Assembly (NCBI RefSeq): GCF_034057115.1
Contig: NZ_CP139195.1
Span: 930,001-994,000 of the forward strand
DNA length: 64,000 nt
Direction: 5' to 3'
Origin: Pseudomonas sp. AN-1
GTDB lineage: Bacteria > Pseudomonadota > Gammaproteobacteria > Pseudomonadales > Pseudomonadaceae
Position 1 is the stretch's first letter; each line of letters opens with the position of its first letter. The notes below the pieces were generated by a model. That model saw only the letters and a list, made by a program, of their open reading frames with translations, was not told the origin of the DNA and searched no databases. Below, in pieces: positions 27,021 through 34,397 of this stretch. Position numbers and translations under genes: made by a program.

Positions 27021-29358
27021 CTCCCCCGCCTTCGACCCGCAAGCCGAGTTCCGCTCCGCCCTGCACAGCGGCGTCGGCCAGCCGGTGCCCCACGAGAGCG
27101 CCACCCGCCACGTGAGCGGCGCGGCGCAGTACGTCGACGACCGCCTGGAGTTCCCCAACCAGCTGCACGTCTACGCGCGCCTGTCCGACCGCCCGCACGC
27201 GCGCATCCTCGGCATCGACACCGCGCCCTGTTACACGGTGCCCGGCGTGGCCATCGTCATCACCAGCCAGGACGTGCCCGGCGCGCTGGACATCGGCGCG
27301 GTGCTGCCGGGCGATCCGCTACTGGCCGAGGGCGTGGTGGAGTACGTCGGCCAGCCGGTGCTGGCGGTGGCCGCCGACAGTCTGGAGGCGGCGCGCGCGG
27401 CGGCCGCCCTGGCGCGGATCGACTACGAGGACCTGGAGCCGCTGCTGGATATCGAGGAGGCGCTGCGCCGCCAGCAGTTCGTCGCCCCCAGCCACACCCA
27501 GCAGCGCGGCGACGCCGAGGCGGCGCTGGCCAACGCGCCGCACAGGCTCGCCGGCCGCCTGCGCAGCGGCGGCCAGGAGCACTTCTACCTGGAAACCCAG
27601 GCCTGCGCGGTGCTGCCGACCGAGGATGGCGGCATGCTGGTCCACAGCTCGACGCAGAATCCCAGCGAGATCCAGAAACTGGTCGCCCGGGTGCTCGGCG
27701 TGGCGCTGCACAAGGTCGAAGTGGACACCCGGCGCATGGGCGGCGGCTTCGGCGGCAAGGAGACCCAGGCCGCCGGCCCGGCCTGCCTGTGCGCGGTGAT
27801 CGCCCGCCTCACCGGACGGCCGGTGAAGATGCGCCTGCCGCGCCGCGAGGACATGCTGATGACCGGCAAGCGCCACCCCTTCCTCAGCGACTACGAGGTC
27901 GGCTTCGACGCCGATGGCCGCCTGCACGGCGTGCGCATCGAGCTGGCCGCCGACTGCGGCTACTCGCCGGACCTGTCCAGCGCCATCGTCGACCGCGCCA
28001 TGTTCCACGCCGACAACGCCTACTACCTGGGCGATGCCCAGGTCACCGGCCACCGCTGCCGCACCAACCATGCCTCCAACACCGCCTTCCGCGGCTTCGG
28101 CGGCCCGCAGGGCATGCTGGTCATCGAGGAGATCATCGAGCGCATCGCCCGCCAGCTCGGCCTCGACCCTCTGGCGGTGCGCAAGCGCAACTACTACGAC
28201 ACGGACAGTCGCAACGTCACCCACTACCACCAGACCGTCGAGCACAACGTGCTCCACGAAATGACCGCGGAGCTGGAGGCGAGCTGCGAGTACGCCCGCC
28301 GGCGCGCCGAGATCCGCGCCTTCAACGAGCGCAGTCCGGTGCTGAAGAAGGGCCTGGCGCTGACCCCGGTGAAGTTCGGCATCAGCTTCACCAGCAGCTT
28401 CCTCAACCAGGCCGGCGCGCTGGTGCACGTCTACACCGACGGCAGCATCCACCTCAACCACGGCGGCACCGAGATGGGCCAGGGCCTCAACACCAAGGTT
28501 GCCCAGGTGGTCGCCGAGGTGTTCCAGGTGGAGATCGGGCGCATCCAGATCACTGCCACCAATACCGCCAAGGTGCCCAACACCTCGCCCACCGCCGCCT
28601 CCAGCGGCGCCGACCTCAACGGCAAGGCCGCCCAGGCCGCGGCGCTGACCATCCGCCAGCGCCTGGTGGAGTTCGCGGCCAGGCACTGGCAGGAGCCCGA
28701 GGAGGCCATCGAGTTCCGGGGCGGGCGGGTGCGCGTCGGCGCGCTGGAGATCGAGCTCGCCGAGCTGGCCCGGGCAGCGCACATGGGCCAGGTGTCGCTG
28801 TCGGCCACCGGCTTCTACCGCACGCCGAAGATCCACTACGACCGCGAGCAGGCGCGCGGCCGCCCCTTCTACTACTTCGCCTTCGGCGTGGCCTGCGCCG
28901 AGGTGGTCATCGACACCCTGACCGGCGAGCACCGCCTGCTGCGCGCCGACATCCTCCACGACGTCGGCGCCTCGCTGAACCCGGCCATCGACATCGGCCA
29001 GGTGGAAGGCGGCTTCGTCCAGAGCATGGGCTGGCTGACCTGCGAGGAACTGGTGTGGGACGAGCGCGGCCGCCTGCTCACCGCCGGCCCATCCACCTAC
29101 AAGATCCCCACCGCCGGCGACGTGCCGGCCGACCTGCGGGTGAAGCTGGTGGAGAACCGCCGCAACCCCGAGGACACCGTGTTCCACTCCAAGGCGGTCG
29201 GCGAGCCGCCGTTCATGCTCGGCATCTCGGTGTGGTGCGCGATCAAGGACGCCATCGCCAGCCTCGCCGACTACTGTCTGCACGCCGAGCTGGACGCCCC
29301 GGCCACGCCGGAGCGGGTGCTGTGGGCCATCGAGAAAATCAGGGAGGCGCGCCCATGA
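27013..29358 (+). CDS. xdhB: Xanthine dehydrogenase molybdenum subunit
   Basis: A 781-residue molybdopterin-binding subunit that hydroxylates hypoxanthine and xanthine to urate. Signatures: GGGFGGKET, AFRGFGGPQG, the TDGSIHLNHGGTEMGQGLNTK molybdopterin loop and the catalytic Glu in KAVGEPPFML near the C-terminus. Length fits bacterial XdhB. It overlaps xdhA by 8 bp and xdhC by 4 bp (ATGA), so the three are one operon. Confidence 0.96.
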   Translation: MSDSPAFDPQAEFRSALHSGVGQPVPHESATRHVSGAAQYVDDRLEFPNQLHVYARLSDRPHARILGIDTAPCYTVPGVAIVITSQDVPGALDIGAVLPGDPLLAEGVVEYVGQPVLAVAADSLEAARAAAALARIDYEDLEPLLDIEEALRRQQFVAPSHTQQRGDAEAALANAPHRLAGRLRSGGQEHFYLETQACAVLPTEDGGMLVHSSTQNPSEIQKLVARVLGVALHKVEVDTRRMGGGFGGKETQAAGPACLCAVIARLTGRPVKMRLPRREDMLMTGKRHPFLSDYEVGFDADGRLHGVRIELAADCGYSPDLSSAIVDRAMFHADNAYYLGDAQVTGHRCRTNHASNTAFRGFGGPQGMLVIEEIIERIARQLGLDPLAVRKRNYYDTDSRNVTHYHQTVEHNVLHEMTAELEASCEYARRRAEIRAFNERSPVLKKGLALTPVKFGISFTSSFLNQAGALVHVYTDGSIHLNHGGTEMGQGLNTKVAQVVAEVFQVEIGRIQITATNTAKVPNTSPTAASSGADLNGKAAQAAALTIRQRLVEFAARHWQEPEEAIEFRGGRVRVGALEIELAELARAAHMGQVSLSATGFYRTPKIHYDREQARGRPFYYFAFGVACAEVVIDTLTGEHRLLRADILHDVGASLNPAIDIGQVEGGFVQSMGWLTCEELVWDERGRLLTAGPSTYKIPTAGDVPADLRVKLVENRRNPEDTVFHSKAVGEPPFMLGISVWCAIKDAIASLADYCLHAELDAPATPERVLWAIEKIREARP

Positions 29359-30170
29359 ACGGCTGGATCGACGCCCTCGCCGAACTGCACCGGCGCGGCG
29401 AGCCGTGCGTGCTGGTGACCGTGGTCGAGGAGCGCGGCTCCACCCCGCGCAGCGCCGGAGCGAAGATGCTGGTATCCGGCGAGCGCGCCTGGGACAGCAT
29501 CGGCGGCGGGCACCTGGAATACCGCGCCATGCAGATCGCCCGCGACATGCTGGAGCGCAGCGCGCAGGCGCCTCAGCTGGAACGCTTCAGCCTCGGCGCC
29601 AGCCTCGGCCAGTGCTGCGGCGGCGCCACCCTGCTGCTGTTCGAGCCACTCGGCCAGCCGCGGGCACGCATCGCCCTGTTCGGCGCCGGCCACGTCGGCC
29701 GCGCCCTCGCCCCGCTGCTCGCCGCCCTGCCCTGTCAGCTGCGCTGGATCGACGCGCGCGAGGGCGAGTTCCCCGCCGAAATCCCGCCCGGGGTCGAACG
29801 GGTGGTCAACGACGAGCCGCTCGAGGAAGTCGAGCGCATGCCGCCGGGCAGCCACTTCATCGTCATGACCCACGACCACGCCCTCGACCTGGCGCTCGCC
29901 GAGGCCATCCTGCGCCGCGGCGACTTCGCCTGGTGCGGCCTGATCGGCTCGCAGACCAAGCGCGCCCGCTTCGAGCACCGCCTGCGCGAGCGCGGCATCG
30001 CCGCCGGGCCGCTCGCGCGCCTGCGCTGCCCGATCGGCCTGCCCCAGGTGCAGGGCAAGCTGCCGATGGAGATCGCCATCGCCGTGGCCGGCGAGATCAT
30101 CGCCAGCTACAACGGCGAACAGCGCAGCGGACTCACGCTGCCGGTGCGGGCCGAGGAACATCCCGCGTAG
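29355..30170 (+). CDS. xdhC: Xanthine dehydrogenase accessory protein XdhC
   Basis: A 271-residue chaperone that binds sulfurated molybdenum cofactor and inserts it into XdhB. N-terminal XdhC/CoxI domain (VTVVEERGSTPRSAGAKM, GGGHLEYRA, LGQCCGG) and a C-terminal Rossmann-like domain (ARIALFGAGHVGRALAPLLAALP, CGLIGSQTKRARFEHRL, CPIGLPQVQGKLPMEIAIAVAGE). The ATG at 29355 overlaps the xdhB stop by 4 bp. Confidence 0.95.
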   Translation: MNGWIDALAELHRRGEPCVLVTVVEERGSTPRSAGAKMLVSGERAWDSIGGGHLEYRAMQIARDMLERSAQAPQLERFSLGASLGQCCGGATLLLFEPLGQPRARIALFGAGHVGRALAPLLAALPCQLRWIDAREGEFPAEIPPGVERVVNDEPLEEVERMPPGSHFIVMTHDHALDLALAEAILRRGDFAWCGLIGSQTKRARFEHRLRERGIAAGPLARLRCPIGLPQVQGKLPMEIAIAVAGEIIASYNGEQRSGLTLPVRAEEHPA

Positions 30171-30178
30171 GATGCGCG

Positions 30179-30379
30179 CTACAGATCGTCCCAGTGCGGG
30201 CTGTCATAGTCCTCGTCCGGCACTTCCTCGTCGTCGGGGTCCAGCTCGTCGCGGTCGCCAGCCGCATCCTCGTCGTCGAAGTCGCCTTCGTCGTCGAACA
30301 GCTGCGAAAGCTCCTCGTCGTTGTCGAGGTACTGGTCGTGCTCCGGCTCGTAGCCGTCCGCATCGAAGTCGTCCTGCAT
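30179..30379 (-). CDS. Extremely acidic 66-residue protein
   Basis: Half of the 66 residues (33) are Asp or Glu and there are only one Arg and no Lys, so the protein must be strongly anionic and probably disordered. ATG 30379 has CAGGAGCG at proper distance. It is antisense to its neighbours, wedged between xdhC and guaD with 8 bp to the xdhC stop. No domain recognised. Such proteins can act as nucleic-acid mimics, metal buffers or chaperones, but nothing here shows which. Confidence 0.65.
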   Translation of the reverse strand: MQDDFDADGYEPEHDQYLDNDEELSQLFDDEGDFDDEDAAGDRDELDPDDEEVPDEDYDSPHWDDL

Positions 30380-30518
30380 GATCGCTCCTGTGCATCCCGA
30401 TATAGAGGGGCGGCCTGTATACGCAGCGGCCCCGCTGACGTCAATCCGGGCAACGGGGTTCCCATGCGGCGCCCCGGCCACCATCATGAGCGTAGTGCCA
30501 CCACCAAGGACTGCCCCC

Positions 30519-31808
30519 ATGCACGCCTACCGCGCCGCCCTGCTGCACTGCCTGGCCGACCCGTGCGAGGTCGGCGACGCCGCCTGCCAGTACTTCGCCG
30601 ACGGCCTGCTGGTCGTCGCGGCCGGCAAGGTGGCGCAGATCGGCGATGCGGCCGAACTGCTTCCCCAGCTCCCGGCCGGCGTGCCGGTCAGCGAATACCG
30701 CGACGCGCTGATCGTTCCCGGCTTCGTCGACACCCACATCCACTTCCCGCAGGTCGGAGTGATCGGCTCCTGTGGCGCCCAGTTGCTCGACTGGCTGCAG
30801 ACCTACACCTTCCCCGCCGAGGCGCGCTTCGCCGATCCGCAGCACGCCCGCGAGCAGGCGGCGTTCTTCCTGCAAGAGCTGCTGCGCAACGGCACCACCA
30901 CCGCGCTGGTGTTCTGCACCGTGCACCCGCAGTCGGTGGACGCCTTCTTCGTCGAGGCCGAGCGGCTCGGCCTGCGCATGATCGCCGGCAAGGTGCTGAT
31001 GGACCGCAACGCCCCTGAGGAGCTGAGCGACAGCGCCGCCTCCGGCTACGACGAGAGCAAGACGCTGATCGAGCGCTGGCACGGCCGCGGCCGCCTGCAC
31101 TACGCGGTGACGCCGCGCTTCGCCGCCACCAGCACGCCCGAGCAGCTCGATCTGGCCGCCCGCCTGCTGCGCGAGTATCCGGGACTCTACCTGCATACCC
31201 ACCTGGCCGAGAACCAGGCGGAGATCGCGTGGGTGAAGGAGCTGTTCCCCGAGCGCAGCGGCTACCTGGACGTCTACGACCACCACGGCCTGCTCGGCGC
31301 ACGCTCGGTGTTCGCCCACGCCATCCACCTGTGCGACGCCGAATGCCGGCGCCTGGGCGAAAGCGGCTCGGCGGTGGCCTTCTGCCCGACCTCCAACCTG
31401 TTTCTCGGCAGCGGGCTGTTCGACCTGGCGCGGATGGACGCCCACGGCGTGCGCGTCGGCCTGGGCACCGACATCGGCGCCGGCACCAGCTTCTCGGCGC
31501 TGGCCACCCTCGACGAGGCCTACAAGGTGCTGCAGCTGCAGGGCCAGCGGCTCGATCCATTCAGGGCGCTGTACTTGGCCACCCTCGGCGGCGCCCACGC
31601 GCTCTATCTGGACGAGCGGATCGGCAACCTGCTGCCGGGCAAGGACGCCGACTTCGTGGTCCTCGACCTCAAGGCCACCCCGCTGCTCGAACACCGCCTC
31701 GCGCAGTCGCAGAGCCTGGCGGAAACCCTGTTCGCCCTGACCATCCTCGGCGACGACCGCGCGGTGCGCGAGAGCTTCGCCGCCGGGGTATCGGTGCACC
31801 AGCGCTGA
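30519..31808 (+). CDS. guaD: Guanine deaminase
   Basis: A 429-residue amidohydrolase converting guanine to xanthine, the substrate of the neighbouring XdhAB. Zinc-binding motifs: PGFVDTHIHFPQ, the His in LHTHLAEN, HAIHLCD, and the Asp in GLGTDIGAGTSFS. The C-terminal GNLLPGKDADFVVLDL is typical. ATG 30519 with AAGGA 8 bp upstream. Together with xdhABC it makes a purine-salvage/catabolic cluster. Confidence 0.95.
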   Translation: MHAYRAALLHCLADPCEVGDAACQYFADGLLVVAAGKVAQIGDAAELLPQLPAGVPVSEYRDALIVPGFVDTHIHFPQVGVIGSCGAQLLDWLQTYTFPAEARFADPQHAREQAAFFLQELLRNGTTTALVFCTVHPQSVDAFFVEAERLGLRMIAGKVLMDRNAPEELSDSAASGYDESKTLIERWHGRGRLHYAVTPRFAATSTPEQLDLAARLLREYPGLYLHTHLAENQAEIAWVKELFPERSGYLDVYDHHGLLGARSVFAHAIHLCDAECRRLGESGSAVAFCPTSNLFLGSGLFDLARMDAHGVRVGLGTDIGAGTSFSALATLDEAYKVLQLQGQRLDPFRALYLATLGGAHALYLDERIGNLLPGKDADFVVLDLKATPLLEHRLAQSQSLAETLFALTILGDDRAVRESFAAGVSVHQR

Positions 31809-31815
31809 GGCGGGC

Positions 31816-32610
31816 TCAGGCCGACTCCCGCTCGGACTCTTCCGGCACGGCCTGGTTGGAGTAGAGCTCGAACTGCATGTTGGCGTAGTTGCTCGCACCG
31901 CTCAGGTCGGGGAACAGGGTCAGATGGTTGATGTTCATCTGCTCGAGGCCGCGCAGCACGCTGATCCGCTCGGCATTGGGCAGGTAGATCTTCTTGAGGA
32001 TGGCCTTCTTCGCGCCAGCGAATTCCTGGGCGATCAGCGACTCCAGCTCCTCGCCGGACTCCGAGAACGAGAACAGGCCGTTCTGGCCGAGGACCCGCGC
32101 ATTCTCGTCGGAGTTGGGCGTATAGAAGCGCACCGTCTTCGCCAGGTTCGGACAGCGCTCGACCTCGTTCTTGTTCAGCGACACGATGATGCGCTTGCGG
32201 GTGTCGTCCTTGCCGGTATTGGCGAAGGCGAAGAAAGCCGCGGTATAGGGCGAGTGCGTCCAGTCCAGCAACGGCGTCAGCAGCTCGAAGTGCTGGCCGA
32301 GCGCCCACCACTCCAAGGGCTCCTCGTACTGCGGCGGGTTGGCGCCACGCTTGCCACGGATCGCCATCTTGAAGCGCTCCAGCTGCTGGCGGCGCAGCTC
32401 TTCGGTCTTGGACTTGTCGGCGATCTTGCGATCGATGGTCGACTCGAGCTTGTAGTAGTCCTTGCGATGCCCGCGATGGACCCAGCCGCAACCCGGCGAG
32501 AAGGCTTCCTGGATGTAGTCGATGAAGAAGTTCCACTTGCGGATGTGGATTTCCTCGATGCCATCCCTGATCCGACTCGAGGTCCAGCGTGGTTGTTGTC
32601 CATTGCTCAT
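31816..32610 (-). CDS. FRG-domain protein
   Basis: A 264-residue protein with an FRG domain: WVHRGHR (residues 43-49) and QHFELLTPLLDWTHS (106-120) followed by the hydrophobic YTAAFFAF are the family's conserved blocks. The biochemical function of FRG proteins is not established; they often occur near mobile elements. I chose ATG 32610 (MSNGQQPRWT); the open frame before it runs through a terminator. It is directly downstream of the original tRNA-Leu terminator (32701-32725), outside the left boundary of the 19-kb element, and could be cargo of an earlier insertion. Confidence 0.8.
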   Translation of the reverse strand: MSNGQQPRWTSSRIRDGIEEIHIRKWNFFIDYIQEAFSPGCGWVHRGHRKDYYKLESTIDRKIADKSKTEELRRQQLERFKMAIRGKRGANPPQYEEPLEWWALGQHFELLTPLLDWTHSPYTAAFFAFANTGKDDTRKRIIVSLNKNEVERCPNLAKTVRFYTPNSDENARVLGQNGLFSFSESGEELESLIAQEFAGAKKAILKKIYLPNAERISVLRGLEQMNINHLTLFPDLSGASNYANMQFELYSNQAVPEESERESA

Positions 32611-32700
32611 GGGCGTGCCCCTGCCTGCGAAATACCAAAGACAACCATTGGCGACCATCGACGCTGGATGTGCGGGCTGACGCCTGCCAGCACAGACAAC

Positions 32701-32725
32701 AAAAAACCGGCCGCAAGGGCCGGTT
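32701..32725 (-). terminator. Original tRNA-Leu terminator, now at the left element border
   Basis: AACCGGCC (32705-32712) pairs with GGCCGGTT (32718-32725) and on the minus strand runs into six T. It lies 43 bp beyond the tRNA-Leu 3' duplicate, the position expected for the terminator of the tRNA gene before insertion. A similar hairpin (52030-52050) now serves the intact tRNA. Confidence 0.8.
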
Positions 32726-32767
32726 CCTCGGATTGCCGCACTGCCTTGCAGAGGCAGAACGACTTGT

Positions 32768-32791
32768 ATGGTGCCGAAGCCGGACTCGAAC
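32768..32791. repeat. Left attachment repeat (tRNA-Leu 3' fragment)
   Basis: Matches 52105-52129 over the tRNA-Leu 3' end, including the CCA complement and T-loop, with one missing C in the acceptor-stem part. It carries no tRNA body, so it is the duplicated core created by site-specific integration. Confidence 0.88.
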
Positions 32792-32844
32792 AAGCCATCT
32801 GTAGAGCGCGAAAAATGGTCGTTCAAGTGCTGCTGATGATGCCT

Positions 32845-32868
32845 CGTATCCCTAAACGTATCCCTAAA
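32845..32868. repeat. Left arm-type sites, tandem 12-mers
   Basis: CGTATCCCTAAA occurs twice head-to-tail (32845-32856 and 32857-32868). The same tandem pair lies at 51961-51984 beside the integrase. Repeats with these positions, inside the cores, are expected arm-binding sites of a tyrosine integrase. Confidence 0.8.
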
Positions 32869-33035
32869 CTGGGAGGTACCAACGTTCTGGGCGCTATTTA
32901 TGGCCAGAGATTCTGCCCTATTCGCCCGATTTATCCTAGTCTCACCCGCTCGGACTTCACGGCTACGGGGCTCTGCGCCACGTTTTCGCGCGCGTCATTT
33001 CGTGGCGCGCAACGGCCCAAGCTGGGCCAGGGTGC

Positions 33036-33251
33036 TCACAGCCCCAACTGCTCGGCGACCTCCTCCGGCGACTGCCCACGGAGCAGAGCGCGCTGAGCAT
33101 CCCTCACCAGCTGCGCGGTGGCCTGCTCCTCGAAGCGGCGGGCCAACGCTTCGGCCTTGCGGGCGATGCCGGCAGCCAGGGCGCGGGGGAACGGCACCGG
33201 CTGGCGCTGGCGGTCGTACTCGTCCAGGTAGTCGCGTTGGATGATGGGCAT
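33036..33251 (-). CDS. Small hypothetical protein at the left end of the element
   Basis: A 71-residue helical, Arg/Ala/Glu-rich protein (MPIIQRDYLDEYDRQRQP, then RKAEALARRFEEQATAQLV). No family recognised. The longer open frame upstream runs through one of the imperfect repeats at 33326-33400 and is not favoured. A last gene of the leftward operon would have to be transcribed through the hairpin-rich stretch. Confidence 0.45.
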   Translation of the reverse strand: MPIIQRDYLDEYDRQRQPVPFPRALAAGIARKAEALARRFEEQATAQLVRDAQRALLRGQSPEEVAEQLGL

Positions 33252-33603
33252 GGTGTAGGCCTCGCTGGTGGTCTGGTCGGCGTAGTGTGCCACCAGGCAG
33301 GGCGCGGCTGTCGCCCCTCTGGGGGTCGGAAAAAAATCCGATACTGTGGGCAGTGCGGCGCCTGCTGCTGTAACGGCGATGTAGCGCCGGCTCCTCGGGG
33401 TGGTGTTCGCCACCCCATCCGCCAGCCCAGACCGGCGCGCGGGCGGCGCTGGAAGATCGGCGGAACGCTTCTCCGATGTGCTCGGCTGGGTAGGAGAATT
33501 TTCCGATGGTGCGGGCAGTGCTGGCCCCGTTGCTGTAACGGCGAAGTAACGGTGCCAACGTTACCAGCCGGCGCCAGCTCATCGCGCACAGGGGCCGATG
33601 GGG

Positions 33604-33628
33604 AAACTACCCCGATTCTGGGTAGTTT
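33604..33628. repeat. 9-bp-arm hairpin
   Basis: AAACTACCC and GGGTAGTTT flank a seven-base loop. First of the series of dyads after the tape-measure gene; no T-run. Confidence 0.75.
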
Positions 33629-33778
33629 GCGCTGCCACAGGAAGCGGATCGGAACCCAGCGCAAACCGGGTGGGTTTCCGTAGCTGGGCAAATCTGTCTC
33701 GGAGACACCTTTGCAAGCCGACAGTTGCTCGCCGGTTGATGTCCGATTTTCGGACCTCAGGAGGCCAGACCGGGTGGG

Positions 33779-33800
33779 CAAAGCAGGAATTCCTGCTTTG
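33779..33800. repeat. 22-bp perfect palindrome
   Basis: CAAAGCAGGAA is followed directly by its reverse complement. GC-rich near-complementary arms (CGGGTGGGCA at 33771-33780 and TGCCCGCCCG further right) extend the potential structure. Confidence 0.8.
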
Positions 33801-33996
33801 AGGGCTGCCCGCCCGTCATGGTTGATGCCGGATTTTCCGGTTTCAAACCGGAGTATTCCGGGGCGGCTCTCCGGATTGCCTGCGGCTTCCCCTCGCCCAC
33901 CGCGATGCTATTCAGGGATTCTCCCGGTTCTCCGGCAGCTCGCCGGGCGCACTACCATACCCGGCTTTCCAGATATGTACGGCCAGGCCGGAAACT

Positions 33997-34010
33997 CCAC
34001 CGATCGGTGG
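33997..34010. repeat. 14-bp perfect palindrome
   Basis: CCACCGA followed by TCGGTGG. Lies in the same noncoding stretch as the other dyads; could bind a dimeric protein or form a short hairpin. Confidence 0.65.
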
Positions 34011-34397
34011 TATTTCAATCCGGGGCGGGATCCGGGAATGGGTTCGGCCAGCGCGTGACGCCTACCCCGTCGCTTTAACGGGGCAGGTGCGACCAACAGG
34101 GCGAACCCCGGCAGCCGGCAGCGTTGGCCACTCGCCGACGATGCGTAGCCTGGAGACATCTTCGAGCCGGAGGGTGCGCCAGGCGCGAACGGATCGAGGG
34201 CGTGCCGAGCCATCTGAAACCGGCTGATTCTGGCTGCAGAGTCTGGCGCAGCGAAATGGGTAAAGGCCCGTCTAATGTAATTATGCGAGGGTGGGCGGAG
34301 GTTTCGCCCCCAGCGATGGATGGGCACATCCGCTGTGCCCTGCTCTTCGATCAGCACAGGCCGACCCTGGCCGCCGGCATGGCTCCGAACCGAGCCA

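Larger units (their letters stand above)
33252..34397. other. 1.1-kb noncoding, hairpin-rich end of the element
   Basis: No reading frame here has family-like sequence or a good start. Instead there is a run of perfect or near-perfect inverted repeats: 33604-33628 (AAACTACCC / GGGTAGTTT), about 33653-33682, 33684-33710 (TGTCTC / GAGACA inside GCAAA / TTTGC), 33741-33755 (GTCCGA / TCGGAC), 33779-33800 (22-bp palindrome), 33837-33851 (CCGGTTT / AAACCGG), 33997-34010 (14-bp palindrome) and 34065-34083 (CCCCGT / ACGGGG). Three imperfect copies of a block containing CTGTAACGGCG lie near 33336-33400, 33495-33565 and 34050-34100. Confidence 0.7.

Noticed and set aside
33604-34083. Intrinsic terminators as an explanation for the hairpins
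   Set aside because: Most lack a following T-run in either direction and several are pure palindromes without a loop.
33300-34100. CRISPR array, integron attC sites, retron or DGR in the hairpin-rich stretch
   Set aside because: Repeats are few and irregularly spaced, no Cas, integron integrase or reverse transcriptase gene is nearby, and the attC core pattern GTTRRRY is not matched.
33908-34357. 149- and 84-codon minus-strand frames after the tape-measure gene
   Set aside because: Neither has a ribosome-binding site, family similarity or normal composition, and both run through palindromes; treated as noncoding or decayed.
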